Counted from the stretch's first letter, positions 9,376 to 22,238 are shown. The stretch is 64,000 nt of DNA from Macrolepiota albuminosa (GCA_027475525.1 JAMWFC010000117.1:1970183-2034182); one strand, 5' to 3'. The notes: a model not told the origin generated them from the sequence alone. A program made the numbers and translations.

Positions 9376-12300
9376 TTACACGTATTCAGACACCGAAGGA
9401 AGAGAAAACGAAGGGTTCCTGGGCATTATGCGAGGAGCCACTACATTAGTGAAGGGGTGTGCTTGCTGAGCCACTGACACAGGTTCTCCGGTGGATGTTC
9501 GTGATTTAAGTATCGAAGTGGCAGCCACCATGATGTCGACTTCTGTGGAACCACTTCCCTGTTGTTTCACGGCAGCCGCAATGGCACCTTGTGTAGCGTC
9601 TGATAATTCCATGACTGTCACACTTTTTATTGCCACCGTTTCTGATTGCGGTGGTGGAATAGCGGTACCGCTTGCTACAGCTCTATCAGCAATGACTTGA
9701 TGTGCCGCTTGAACGACAACATTCTGAGCCGCGACAGCTAGCATTCGACTTTGAGGAGGGTTGTCATTAGCACGGGTGATAGCTTTGTCATAAGCCGTTA
9801 CAGAATGCTCGAGCACTTGTTTCTGTTTTACAAGGCCTTGAAGGTCTTCCGGTTGAGATTGAGAAATCTGCGACTGGGCCTCTTCCATGACACGCTGCGC
9901 GGCACTTTGCAGCACGCGGATAACACGGGTATCTGCAGACTCGGGCGAGGGTCCCCTCGCAGGCAACGGGCGAGGTTTTGAGCTTGGTATAAGTGTCAAA
10001 AACGACGTTAGGCAATGGATAGGTAAGTACCAGACTTACCGGGGAACCCCTTTAATTAGGACAGAATCACTCGTACTCCGTCTGGGAGGGTCGCCGGCTA
10101 GTGAAGGTCTCCGTGAACGAGTGGCTGTAGCAGCTTCAATCGAATCAACAGGCGCTATGGAAATTTGGAATGTATGCGAAAGTTGTCCTTCGTGTCCGTC
10201 AAGGTTGAACTAAGAGACCAAGGTCAATCAAGGGTCTATAAATACATCAAGATGACACACACCTTGGCGTTGACAGTGATGCGACAGTTTTCGGCATCTG
10301 GGGGCGGGACACCAGAGAGAATACCATCATTCCAAGACAACCATGGAGGAAGCGATGGTGAACTATATGACACAGGTATATTTTGCCATGAAGCTTGGGG
10401 GTCCCAAACATGTGGTGCCCATGACCATTTAAGACCTACGTAGGCGACAGCAGGAGGAGTTCCAGCTAATTTACGATGGAAAGGGCGGAATTCCCATTTG
10501 CCGTCGCCGAGCTTTTTCGCTTCAATGTTCCAGATATGATTTCCTTTCGATTTTGCTTTCTTTCCGTCCTCGTTGAAGCGCAGGATGTAATGCTGACGCC
10601 AGAGATAATTCCGGATCTAGATGGAGTGAGAGCAGGCGGAAGTATTAACGTGGAAAACCGACCTTTTTCATCGGGATCTTTTCTTCCGGATATCCGCGAC
10701 TAGCGAGCTGAAATTGGAATGAGCACAGAGACTGAAGGGAAAATGATCATATACTTCTTCAAGGAAAGCCATTGTAAAGGCTTGTATGCGGAATTTGAAT
10801 GGGCGGAAGTCTAAAGATTCGTCAAGTCGCTGCATTTTCTTCGCCATCAACCTCTGATGTATGGGCTCTCCCTTTGCATCCGTGGCATCCACTAGGTATA
10901 ACGTTGGAAAATGTTATTTAATGCGAAAAGTGGCGACGTACAGTTGGAACATATTTTGTTCAAAAATTCAAAGAAAATCCGGTCTACATCAGCACGATAT
11001 TCTTGGGGCACATCGGAACCGGTTGAGGGGCTTACAGGACTGTCAGGGGACTATGAAAATAGGGTGGAAGTGAACATTTTTGGTAGAATTTAACTTTGTA
11101 ATAGCGCGCACATGATGCGTGTTCTTGGAAGCAGTGTCATCATCTTCAAGTTCTTCGTCCTCGTCCTCGTCGTCCTCCGCGGGCGAATTCTGGTTTGTAC
11201 TGGTAACGCTAGGCGGTGGTCGGTCCGACGTTGCTGATGAAGCTGAGGATAGGGACGATCCAGATGGATGGCTCTCAGACTTCGAAAACCAGGTCGAAGG
11301 ACTTGCCTGAGCGGGACTCTTAATTGGAGTACGAGAACCAAGAGTATTTGGCCAACTTGCTGCTTCCATATACCACGCATTGGGGTAGGTCCCATTGATG
11401 GATCCTGAGCGAGACATTCTGCCAATAGGGGGACTGACAACGGTGGAAACAACGGCCGGCGCTATACTTGGTAGTGATGTTTGCTGCATGGGTACAGAGG
11501 TAAAAGGATCCATCATACTGTTAGTGGCAGCTGGGGGAGTTGACGGCACAGTAGTTCCACCGATAGAACCCGAAGACAGCGAGTGATGATGCCGAGTGGG
11601 CACTACCGAATCAGACCAGGACGTATGTATTCCTGGAAACGTGGAGGGTACAGTAGAGTGCGAACTAGCAACAACAGGGGGGAAATATTCGACCGGTGAG
11701 GATATAGGGGGAGTGGACAATGGGAAAGATGCGATGGTCTTAGTAGGGCTAAACTGTCCCAAAGGAGAGAATGTCGTCGGCGGCGTTGGTGGTTGAGAGG
11801 AAGATAGTTGAATTTTTGTCGGGTGGGAGACTCCTCCAAAATTGAAAGGAGGAGCCGGAACAGCTGGTGGGGTATGCATATGGAGCGGAATATCATCTGC
11901 AGGTTCCCTTTTCGGTGCTTTCACATTGCGTGTTTCTTCCAGCTCGGATGCACATCTTTTCCTGGAGTGATCAGGGATTATCAGACTATCAGGTAGAATT
12001 TGATGTGTTGCTGTTGCAGAAGGAGGGATAGGAGGCGAAGTGAAGTGTGTCGAACTGGAGGGGACCGAGAGTGGAATGATTTGTGTTGAGCTGGCAGGAA
12101 GCGGAGGTGTGATGTGTGTTGCGGTGGCAGAAACAGTAGATGGCACAAATTCAAGAGGGTTTTCCTTGGACTCCTGATTGATCCCAGGTGATTGTAGCGG
12201 CGCATATGGGGTAGAGACAGAAGAACCAGTTATGACAAGTAATTCTGAGAATTGCTGTGCGGCTTCGTTGATCTTTTGGTGCAAAATGTCAATGCTGGAA

Positions 12301-13123
12301 CCAGTCTCCATGTCTTGCCGCTGGTGTATCATCGCACGTGCATGCTTCGCAGTGCGTTCAATACTGCAGTGGAGATCAGTCAGAGACAGGGGACATGGCA
12401 GAAGTAGAGTCACCTTTCCAGTATGTTTTCAACAGCAACAACCGTCTCAGCTTCAGCCTTGGGGAACACATCTTCCTGTCTAGCGACAGTCGACTCTGGA
12501 GGAATGAATGGCAAAGCAGCTGCCGCGGGTGGGGCACTCATATATGAAGGTGAAATAGAAACCGGCGAGACAGATGTATTCGCTCGGCTACGGTTGATTG
12601 TAACGGAAGGCTGATCCAAGGCAGATTCCAAGGACGAGGGAACTGCAACACCATACGAAGACGGGATGTCATGGGAAGAAGACGATGAAACCTGACCCGA
12701 AGAGGAGTTGGGCAAAGGACAAGGACAAGTTAAATCAAGGTTTATTGTGCTGGCGATAGGTGGCGCCATCGCAAATGGGTCGACAATGGGTAGTTCAGAT
12801 AAGAAAGTGGAGGGGTCTGGTGGAACATGTGGCGCTGGTGCGACTTCAATGGGGTTGATGAAAGCTTGGGGCTGGGAAAGTTCTGGGATAGGAACGTGCA
12901 TTGGAGGGGCGAGCATGGCAGGAGGATCAGAGATGGTCGAAAAGACAGGAGGAGCATTTTGCTGCATCACCTGAGAAGCAACGGGAGATGTTGGGAGGGC
13001 ACCTGGAGGTGCTGGAATAAAGTTGGGATCGAGGTCCTTGGTGTGCTGCAAAATAGGTGTTGTGTCCATTGGACCTGTATCCCCGTTCTGGATGTCTTGG
13101 TGGTGGTACTGGACCGGATCCAT
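9376..13123 (-). CDS. Conserved low-complexity protein with an He_PIG-like domain, likely nuclear; function unknown
   Basis: The start is the ATG at 13123 (MDPVQYHHQD) and the stop is at 9376. Several GT-AG introns join the parts, for example at 12413-12364, between ...SKNTHH and SPDSPVS, and after ...LNKICSN. The N-terminal half is Pro/Ser/Thr-rich and disordered. A conserved globular part follows, from GEPIHQRLMAKKMQRLDE through LDFRPFKFRIQAF to GYPEEKIPMKK and NEDGKKAKSKGNHIWN, then a segment with SLPPWLSWNDGILSGVPPP that resembles putative-Ig (He_PIG) folds. The C-terminus is helical and Ala/Gln-rich. An acidic DDEDEDEELEDDD run precedes the conserved core. The domain reading is by eye; no catalytic residues are evident, and I assign no function. 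A role in transcription is only a guess from its composition. Confidence 0.75.
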
Positions 13124-13701
13124 CTTTCAGCTAAATTGCCTCTCGTCTATGCTCTTTATGCTGGCTCAAAGATGTGATATGGACGAAGGGGATCGATTTG
13201 AGAAGGAGGATTTAAGATACAGGACGATCTGGAGGTAATGAGAAGTTCTGCTCGATGCAGCTGTGAACGGCGATGGGCCTCCTGAGAAGTAAGAATGAAG
13301 GTTTCGAATTGGAATGGAATGCACCGGGCACGATACCGTCCGCCTGACAAAGCGCAGACTCGGTATGCGAGCGCGATGCTTGTGAAAGAAACAAGAAAAG
13401 GGGCAGGCACCGTCTAAATATCTCACAAGTCCCCTCGTCAAAATCACAACTCTCTTCATCTCCGTCGTCACAGCTGTCACACCCGCGACCCTACTGCGAC
13501 TGCCAAGGCACTTGCCTCGTGGCAACCGCAAGTCCATACCATTACAGAACGGTGCCTATGGTACACACTACCGACTCTCTCCCTACAGTCAAGAACAGTC
13601 GGATCTAGTACCTTCGTCTCCCGGGACTTCGAGAGCGTTCCCTCCGTCGATCACTATAACGTCTCTAAGTTCACCTCAGAAACACCCGAAGCTCGTGCAA
13701 C
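13124..13701. other. Intergenic: promoter of the 13123 gene and LUC7 3' region
   Basis: About 580 bp lie between two minus-strand genes. The sequence is of mixed composition with several CG-containing stretches and no open frame with a recognisable domain. It presumably holds the upstream region of the gene starting at 13123. Confidence 0.5.
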
Positions 13702-14915
13702 TCACTCATAGCGGGACGACAAATGTCTCTCATACCCACGATCACTTCGTTCTCGCTCGCGATATTCTTCGCCTCCTCGCGAAGACCGATAATCGCCACT
13801 ACGCTCTCCTCCGACACGAGTCCCAGTCGATGTCGTACCACCAGTCACAGAAGCTGGTGTTTGGGGAGCCATCTTCCGTTTCTCACGCTCCTCTTTAAAC
13901 TTGGCGAGCATGTTGCGTAACTCATGGTATCCTAGATGCATCTAATGTAGTATTGTTGCTATCACTCACTCTTGAAGCAAAAAGTCCGCCAAACTCACCT
14001 TGCCACCAAAATGATCGGCTAACCGACGGTCAGAATCAAGGACGGAAAGGTAGGCACCACAAACATCGCAGACTCGCAGTTTTTGGTGACCCGAGGCGCC
14101 CGACGTGTCCGTCAACTGTTGCAATTCTCGCTTCAAGATTTTCAGAACGAGGACCAAGAAAGGACATCATTCACACATACTTCTTTGTCAGCCTTCTCAC
14201 TTTTCAATGCTTCGATGGCAGCCATTTCCCTCATTGATTCCTCGACCTTGCCTTGTTCACCTAGATGCCAACAATCAATATACGAAACCACAGAAGCATA
14301 GGACGCAATACCAAGTGCCTCGATCTTCTCTGTTCCTCCCTGAATAGCCAACTCAATCTCCGCAATCTCCCTCATCTGTCAAAATTTTATTGTTAGAAAT
14401 TTGCTTATATACCATGACCATATAGCGTGTACCAAGTTTGTAGTCTTCGCGTTCTCCTCCGGCGTTTTTTCTAGGCGACGATGGGCGGCACGTATCCTGC
14501 GGTCACACTCGTCGACAAATGAAAAAATATTCGACTCATACTCCATTTGAAAACGGTTGAATATGGGGTCATTTGGGCTGGCCTCTTTAGCAGCCAAGTA
14601 ATCCGTCTTCAAACGCTCAGTATGTGATTTCGGACAGGCACCAAGGTCCATTTTCTATCACATTGTCGTAATCGAGCCTTGAGGATGAGCTATATGTTAC
14701 TTTACGTACCGTATTCGTGAACAGAGCATGCGGGCAGGTGCCACATAGGAAGTTCCTGCAGACCTTTTCGTCGGACCAAACCAAATTCGCGTTGGCTACC
14801 CCCATAGCTTCTGGGCCCATCATTTGCTGCGGGTTTGCAGATCAGCAGCTTCTAGGAGAGATAAAATATGCATACCTCCAAAAGTTTCCGCTGCATCTCT
14901 GCGAGACGACCCATT
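13702..14915 (-). CDS. LUC7: U1 snRNP-associated splicing factor LUC7
   Basis: This is a LUC7-family protein that stabilises U1 snRNP pairing at 5' splice sites in the nucleus. The first exon, MGRLAEMQRKLLE, starts at 14915. It is followed by MMGPEAMGVANANLVWSDE, the first zinc finger (CRNFLCGTCPH ... DLGACPKSH), a coiled-coil middle (RRIRAAHRRLEKTPEEN; MREIAEIELAIQ) and the second C2H2-type finger (LRVCDVCGAYLSVLDSDRR ... LADHFGGK), then HLGYHELRNMLAKFKEERE. The C-terminal tail is rich in Arg, Ser and Gly, like the RS-type tails of the family. All five or six introns are short GT-AG. The length of about 310 residues is normal. PRP45, another splicing factor, lies 18 kb away on the other strand. 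Confidence 0.95.
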
Positions 14916-17900
14916 TTTGCAACTTGATATGGAATGAGACAGTTACAGTTGTATGTATCGTGTTTGTTGTGGTAAATTGATGGGTGAACAACTCATGGTC
15001 CTAACCCTATGTATCCTTGACGTCACGGTCACGGTCTCCCTAGAACGAGAGGTTGCATATCAGCAAGTGATGGGTCATGTGTTACTAGAGTTTTTTGGTG
15101 TGCAAAATTTCAAGGAGTACCAAGAAGCCATGAATTGGTACAAACCCAACTTTCAAATTGGATCAAAGCATTGTGACACTTCAGGGCATAGTCAAGATTT
15201 CTGGAGAAACACCTGCTAGAAACAATGGTTATATGAGTTCCAACAGTGTTTCTCCAAAAAATTCAATGGAATTTTCTAATTCTCGTTACTCTAGTATTGG
15301 GTCTTGGTCTGGCAAAATTTTTGCATTTGATCACGTGACAGCCTGCTTTCCATTGGGTCTCATATGAGACACCTGCTTCCTGATCTTAAAAGTGCTTACT
15401 TGACTTGTGTTAGAATCTGATCCTTAGCACCTAGATAATACAGACTATACGTTAGTCTAATAGTCCTCATTTCATAGATAAACAACTATGTTTTCTGTAT
15501 CTAGATAATACAGACTATACATTAGTCTGATAGTCTAAGGTACAATTAGTAAGATGTATAGTATAGGTATTCAGATGGGCTCACCCTCAGTCCATAGATA
15601 AATGACTGAGAGTGCATTCTGTACCATAGTTTAATATATATAATCCATGACAATGAGATATGGCATAAATGAAATGTGATATGAGATGTGATATGCAGGT
15701 AAATGGTGGCCATGCACCTATGGTGTCACAGATGTGATATCTGTGATGGGGATGCAATGTGAAAGTAGATGGTGGCCAGAGTGCACCTACAGTGTCATAG
15801 GTGTGGTATCTTAACAACTTGTTTCATCTCTATTTCTTTTCCCCTTCATTTCATCTCCTCTTATTTCATGAACATTGTATTGGAATCCTTGAGTGTTGCT
15901 GCTAAGTTTGACCCTTTACTGAATGTTAGCACTCTTTGACTTCTTGACCATCATGGCTTTTCTATCACAATGGAGTATACTCAGCTTTTGTCATTTTTAA
16001 CCACCTTCCACACCCATTCCACATTCACTTGTTTACTTCACATCTATATATTACATGCTCCTCTGGATTTTGTTATCCTTGGTGTTGATTGGTTCATTGT
16101 AAGAAGGATGCTCATTACACTGGACTTACTCATTATTTGCTCATTATTTATACATATTTACATCTTAGAGTACATTTGAGAGGTTACTATTATATAACCT
16201 CAGTAACTTTTTTCTGCACACTATAGTCAGACCCAATAGACAGGTTCTGACTTATAGCTCAGTGCATGAAAGGCTCCATAACAACATGTTACATTTTTAA
16301 AGTCAACTTGCATTGACTCTAGCTTTTGGCAAAGTAGACAAACCTCATGCAAGAAGTTCTCATTGTCAGTGATTGAATCACAACCTTATCAGCATAATGT
16401 TATTGACATTTCATGCATGGACATAGTGATGTCCATGGAAGATGCAGCAGCTGGCCTATGGAGCACTCCACAGTGCTCTAAGAGGAGTAATGGAGGATGC
16501 CACATCATGTAAGAGCATGAGTATGGGAGTTGGAGTAATGCTAGGGGAGCTGTTTACCACTACACCAGTGAGACCACCACTTGATAGTCAACTACCAGAA
16601 TGGAGTAGTGACCAGGCTGGAAGCCTTCCCAGTACCAGTCAGAGAATGAATCAGCCTGAGCTTAGTGAGAGCTAGCTCAGGAGTTGAAGCTGATATATCT
16701 CATTGCACCTATTCAGGTGCACAGGGTTTGTGATAAGGAACCCTATCATGAGGATCTAGCTCCATTATAGACTGGTCCAACATCAGAAAGAGGGCAGAGA
16801 ACAGGGTTCTCAGCCTATGTTGAGATGATCTTAGAGGATGCATCTGAAACATCAGATACAAACTAAGAGACTCATCCTGATGAGATTCTCAGATGGCAAG
16901 TCCTTGCATTCTGGTAGGTCCTGAAGGCCTCTATATATAGCCATACTCCTGGACAAATTCACATTGTGAGAGCATTTCCTGGAGAGGATACCTGTCAGGG
17001 GACTCCTTATTTCTTCCTTTTCTCACTCCTTATCTCTTCACTCTCCCTTCATTCATTCTCTTATTTCTTCTGACATTATTTCATTTTACTGTTTCTATTC
17101 TTTCAACACTATCTGTTAGTACTACTCTCAGCCCTTGAGATGCTCTGGTTCTTTAGCTACCATTCAGACAAGTGTGGGCCCTTCAGCACCGCTTCCAGAC
17201 TGCTTATATAAGCCGGAGTTTGCCTTTCTGACTTCTAAAGTCCGGAGTTTTCCTGCCTTAATTGCTCAGTTGTTTGATTAGTCAATTTTTGAGTTTTTAA
17301 GGTTTTGTTGTACTGTACAGTTGTTTCCCATGCTTCAGAAGCCTCAGAAGCGTCCAACCTGGCATAGGGAATCCCTAGACTTGTTCTCTTTGAATTTTCC
17401 TCTGCCAGGTGAGTAGTTATTATGATATTGTCAGTACATACTCTAATACACTTTGGATCTCCCTCTGCCAGCTGTGTGACTGAGCCACAGCCTCTAGAGG
17501 TCGCCCTTACAATACCCTCCAAAATGCTCCTCACTCTCATCTGGGATGGGGGACTGGTGCCTGAAGTGAACACCATAGAAGAGTTTGTTTTTGAAGCCAA
17601 GGCCTACAAAAGCAGTCTGAAGACTGCTGCACACTATTTAGAGTACAACTAAAACTGCCTTATTAGTCAATATGTTGTAGTCATAGTGTGTCCAATGTAG
17701 TATATAAGTAGGACTGATGGATGGAACATCCTCAGTCCTGGCAATAGCATTGCTTCTGGGTCTACACATTAGCATAACTGTGAGCTCTTCAGTGACAACT
17801 TTGCCTTCTGCCTTCACTCTTCTGCTCTGCTTCTTGTAGGTAGTCTGCCTTCTTGCCCACCTGCTGCTTGTCACCAGGCTTGCTTGATGCTTGCTCCTCT

Positions 17901-19551
17901 TAGTAGTGGGCTTGAGTGGTTGATGTGTCTGCTTGGCTTTTTACAATGGAGCATCCCCTTACATCTACCCAGTCTGCACCACCTCCTCCTCTATAGCTCT
18001 TGTGCATGACTCTACCTCAGTTTTCTCTAATCCTTCTGATTGGGATACTCCACCTTCTGTATTAACTCCAGCAGCATCTTCACTACCCACTAGCTTGTCT
18101 ATAGCCCTCTCTACTCCAACTCTAGCTCTGTCATCCCTGATGGTTATTGACTATGCTTATAGGCATTATGCTTAAGGCACTTCTGAGACACCTCTGCATG
18201 GCACTCACACTGCTCAATGCTCTTGCCCAACCCAGAGAAGATGAACACTGGTTGTCAAGGCAACAAACCTAGAGGGGGGCTGATATCAGGAGACCAGTTT
18301 CTGAACCATGTCCAACTTTATTCTGAGCTTAGTCCAATGACATGCCCACTCTTAGCACATCTGAATGACCACTTGGCCTGTCCTATCTTCTTTTGTCTTC
18401 TAGTAGTCAGCCTTGATGAGTCATATGCATAGACTTTACTCAGCATTGATTATTGTTAGTCATACTTCACTTCATTACATATCAGGGCCCAATTAGTTAA
18501 ATAGTATTAGTAATAGGCCTGTAGATAGAATATCTTCAGGCTGAACAATAGCAGTGTTCTTCTGGCCTACACACCAAACCAACTGTAAGCTCTCTAGTAA
18601 CATCCAACTACTTGGTTAGCCTTGTTGGTCCCTTACCTGACTCATGTCTGCTTCTATGCTTGCTTGAGTCATGCTTGTCACCAGTGCTTACTAGCTCTGT
18701 GGAAGGAGTTTCACAGACATTAAGTGTTCTCCTTACACTTTTTCTTCAAAAGAAAATGATGTTTACATAAGTGTGTTCCTTTGTAAACACTTGTTATATT
18801 TCTTTCATGTGTTTTCTTACTGAAACATGTATCTCAGGAAAAATTGAAAGAAAAATATTTCCTTTATTTCAAGAAAATCCATTGAAAATCTTCAACTTTT
18901 TTTAGATTTTATGTAAAACTTGAGAAAAACAAGTTAAAAATTACATAACATGTTTCTAACAGCTTTTTCTCAAGAAACTCCAAAGTGAATGCCCAAAGTT
19001 GTTTTCAACTGGAAAAACTAAAAAAAAATATATCATACTACTTCTTTGCCCACTTTTTACTTAGGCATGTTCTGTTGTCTTAAGCTTTTTTCCATGAGAA
19101 ATGTGTACATTGAAGATGGTATGAAACATGTCTTTCTCCTACTTCCTAAGAAAAATGTTTTGCCTGCCACATTTCATTATCAATAGTATCATGGAAGTTC
19201 TTCATGAAATCCTGAATTCTTGGAAAAAGAGAATTTCTAGATAGTTTTATCTATTAGCATTGTGCTCAAGCTCCACTGCTGGCAACCAGTTGTGTTTTCT
19301 TGAGGAAAAGTGAAAAGGAAACCTGTCATGTCAAAAAGCCTTTGAACAAAGGAAGTTTACTTTTTTCTATACTATCACAACTATGCAGTTCCAAAATTTT
19401 GAGAAAAATTGACACTTACAAGAGATCCGGTCCACTTTCTTCTGATCAGACTTCAGGGATCAGTTAAATAGTATTGTACTTAGATATTTGTAACTTCACA
19501 TTTGTTGTACAACACTGTTGAGCCTTGTCAGAAGGAAGCTGGGTGTCCAGG
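14916..19551. other. CpG-poor, AT-rich gene desert with decayed repeats
   Basis: About 4.6 kb contain no convincing gene. The start is presumably the LUC7 upstream region. From about 15400 onward CG dinucleotides are scarce while TG and CA are common, as in the decayed transposons at 1-9 kb. Short direct repeats occur at 15431-15540. Two loosely similar blocks (about 17657-17880 and 18488-18690, both containing a 'tctacaca...aactgtgagctct'-like run) may be remnants of terminal repeats. 18700-19400 is A/T-rich with many aagaaaa and tttttc runs. No protein domain could be recognised. Confidence 0.6.
15431..15540. repeat. Short direct repeat, period 70 bp
   Basis: The block CTAGATAATACAGACTATAC, followed by a TTAGTCT..TAGTC element, occurs at 15431 and again at 15501 with a few differences. 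It is imperfect, unlike the 77-bp duplications, and so probably old. Confidence 0.7.
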
Positions 19552-20032
19552 GTGCCAAAAACAGGGAGTTGCAAAACTTTCATCACAGTGTGGTCACAAT
19601 GCCGGTTCAATCTCTGTTTCGGCAAATCATTGCAGGCGTGAGCAAGACAATTTGAAGTAAGCAGACTTTTAATTCTCATCAATTTTATCAGAGTGATATC
19701 ACAAATTGTCATGCCAAACAGAAATTTATTCTTTACAGGTTCTCCCAGCTGCATGGGGCACCTAAAAACTTGAAGTAGACTTGCTCATAGTGTATGCAAC
19801 CTGTAGTCAATATCTGGAGTTCAAATATAACATAGAGATTGAAACCAGGAACAGTCTTTCTGAAAGATGTATAATTCTACTTAATGATCAAGCAATCGCC
19901 ATACAATGGAACATTCAATTCACCCAGAATTTTGAGATCCCAGGAGCACTAGTAATAGTGAACTTGAGTACAGAAGGATCAGAGATACAGACGTCTAGAT
20001 CTCGTAAGAAACCACATTTTGCAACTCCCTGT
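19552..20032. mobile_element. MITE-like sequence bounded by a 16-bp inverted repeat
   Basis: ACAGGGAGTTGCAAAA at 19552-19567 is the perfect inverse of 20017-20032. Weaker similarity extends outward (left ggtgccaaaa, right inverse ggttgcaaag). The 0.48 kb between them holds no convincing ORF. The motif resembles the subterminal GTTGGGAGTTTCAAAA repeat of the element at 22329-23710. No target duplication was identified, so the class is unknown. Confidence 0.55.
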
Positions 20033-20526
20033 GACTTTGCAACCTAGTACATGTGATAGTAGTAAAAAGCTGGCCAAGAAACAGATTGCATGATCAGAGG
20101 CCTCAAATCCGCTATTTCGCGGACAAGGTTTCTCGAGAGCTTTCCGGGGCCTCCACAAGCAGTGCCCAAAACTGTTTCAAATGCTAGCGGCCCGCCATTC
20201 CCTTGATGAAGCATTTGGAATAAACTGACCGTAGGTCACGCGCTGGATGGCTTCTTTCCTTTGAATTCTCATATCCTCACTATCAATCACTAAGAATCAA
20301 CCAACGTTCTTTCAATCTGATTGCATATGTACACAAACGCCGTCGTTCTTCTAGCATCCGACATGTGACGATCCGTACCGGACCGAGGCCTTGCTTGGCT
20401 TCTTGTAACGTTCACTTTTTCAATGGAGGGTCAATCTTGGGATATAGTCGGTTACACAGCACATTTTTATGCGGGTCCAATTTGCTATTTAATACTCAAC
20501 TTGTTGGCTCTTACTGCAGTGAAATT

Positions 20527-22238
20527 ATGAGGTTCTCTTTAGTTGTTGCGATTCTTACCACTGCCTCTTTATGTTCGGCCCTTCTGGCCTTCCCGGGCGC
20601 GGAAGGTGAGCATACTTGTTGCATGTTGCATATACAAATTAAAATGGACCACTGGACGCATATCTGCAGGTTTTGGAGCTCAATCTACAGGCGGTCGTGG
20701 AGGGAGTGTCTACATCGTAACAAACTTAAAGGACAGTGGCTCTGGAAGTTTCCGTGATGCTGTCTCCCAGCCCAACCGTGTATGTTCTTCCGCACCCTTA
20801 CAACTAGCACTCGCTCATTGTCTGAATAGATTGTTGTCTTTGCCGTAGGTATCTAGCAGAATCGTCGTTAGTAGTCACGTGACAATCGCTGGCCAAACAG
20901 CGCCAGGGCAGGGAATCACTGTCTATGGTAACGGAATATCGTACTCGTCCGCAAGCAATACCATTACCCGTTATATTCGCTTTAGAATGGGCACTGTCGG
21001 TGAGTTCTTTTACCGTGCATTCTGATTTCAGATATATAAGATTACACATAAGGAGACTCCGGAAAGGACGCTATTACCATTGCCGATGGTGAGAATATGA
21101 TTTTTGACCACGTTTCGGTGTCTTGGGGACGTGACGAGACTTTCTCTATCAATGGTGATGTATCAAATGTCACTATATCCGACTCCATTATTGCCCAAGG
21201 CCTCCAGACCCATTCTTGTGGTGGCCTCATCCAGACAGACGAGGGCGTTAGCATCATTCGGTCATTGTACATTGACAATAATACCAGAAACCCGAAGGTG
21301 AAAGGTGTTAATGAGTTCGTCAACAATGTAGTATGTCCATCAACAACCATCAGCCTCAGAATGTAGAGTGATTCTGTTCCAGGTATACAACTGGGGTGCT
21401 GGAGGTGGCTACATCGCCGGAGACTCAGAAGGACAGTCATACGCGAACATCTTGAATAATGTTTTCATCAGGTACCGCGATTAGATGCAGTGGTATTTTC
21501 GAAAAAACATTCTTAACTTCAAATAGTGGTCCTTCAACTTCGGCACATCCTTGTAGGTAGTCAGGTTGCTGATATGTTGTCTCTGACGCTCTCCTGTAAA
21601 GTTACACGTGGTAATGCCAACTTCCATACCTATGTTTCCAATAATTATTATGATCCCGATCAGGTCAGTCCTGATTTTTTTTTGCCACCCTCCTACATCA
21701 ATGATGTTTGGTGCAGGATGGTACCCTCAACGGCTGGATCCTGGCAGAGACTACCGACAACTACTCTGATGTCGACTTTCAAGTTACCAAGTACAACTAT
21801 CCTACCGTGGGCACCCTACTTTCCCCTCTTGATGCACTTAAATGGGTGATTACATATGCGGGGACTAGTAAATCGCGGGACCATGTTGACCTGTACTTGA
21901 TTAACACTGAATTGGGTTCTCTGGGAAAGACCGGTGCCACTATCTCTGACCCTACCGTGTCACCTATCAATGGCCCAGGGCCTATCGTTGGAGGAACCGT
22001 ACGTTTTCTTCCTCTTTGAGCAATTGTTTCTAAAATTTAGCAGGCGCCACTCGACTCCGACCAAGATGGCATTCCCGATAACTACGAGAGAGCTCATGGT
22101 ACCAACCCAAATGTCAATGATTCTGCAGACATTGCGTCTAACGGCTACGCAAGTGTGTATTGGTGTTGGGTCCCTTCTCAATGTTATTGATATGACTTTG
22201 TTTCAGATATTGAGAATTACGTGAACTCTTTGGTCTAG
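20527..22238 (+). CDS. Secreted pectate-lyase-like polysaccharide lyase (PL1-type)
   Basis: The start at 20527 gives a signal peptide, MRFSLVVAILTTASLCSA, followed by mature LAFPGAEGFGAQSTGGRGG. Later conserved blocks are SGSGSFRDAV, VTIAGQTAPGQGITVYGNG, ITRYIRFRMGT, DHVSVSWGRDETFS and SLYIDNNTRNPK, then a C-terminal LDSDQDGIPDNYERAHGTNP with Asp-rich, possibly Ca-binding residues, ending NIENYVNSLV. This is a right-handed beta-helix lyase of the kind that cleaves pectate by beta-elimination outside the cell. There are eight or so short GT-AG introns. The frame is continuous only if the second intron uses the acceptor ending at 20846; the usual acceptor at 20827 gives a frameshift and the conserved beta strand is shortened. 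It may therefore be functional with a small deletion, or newly inactivated. Confidence 0.85.

Noticed and set aside
9376..13123. Antisense plus-strand frames across this gene (for example 12708-12974)
   Set aside because: They are Gly/Ser-rich shadows of the Pro/Ser-rich minus-strand protein.
15200..15256. 10-bp inverted repeat GGAGAAACAC / GTGTTTCTCC as a MITE end or terminator
   Set aside because: It is short, with only about 35 bp between the arms, no target duplication and no related copy in the window.
15970..16179. Frame with PLDFVILGVDWF, similar to a retroelement protease end (ILGxDWL)
   Set aside because: Only a dozen residues match, with no catalytic DSG/DTG block and no neighbouring pol. 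It may be a fossil but cannot be supported.
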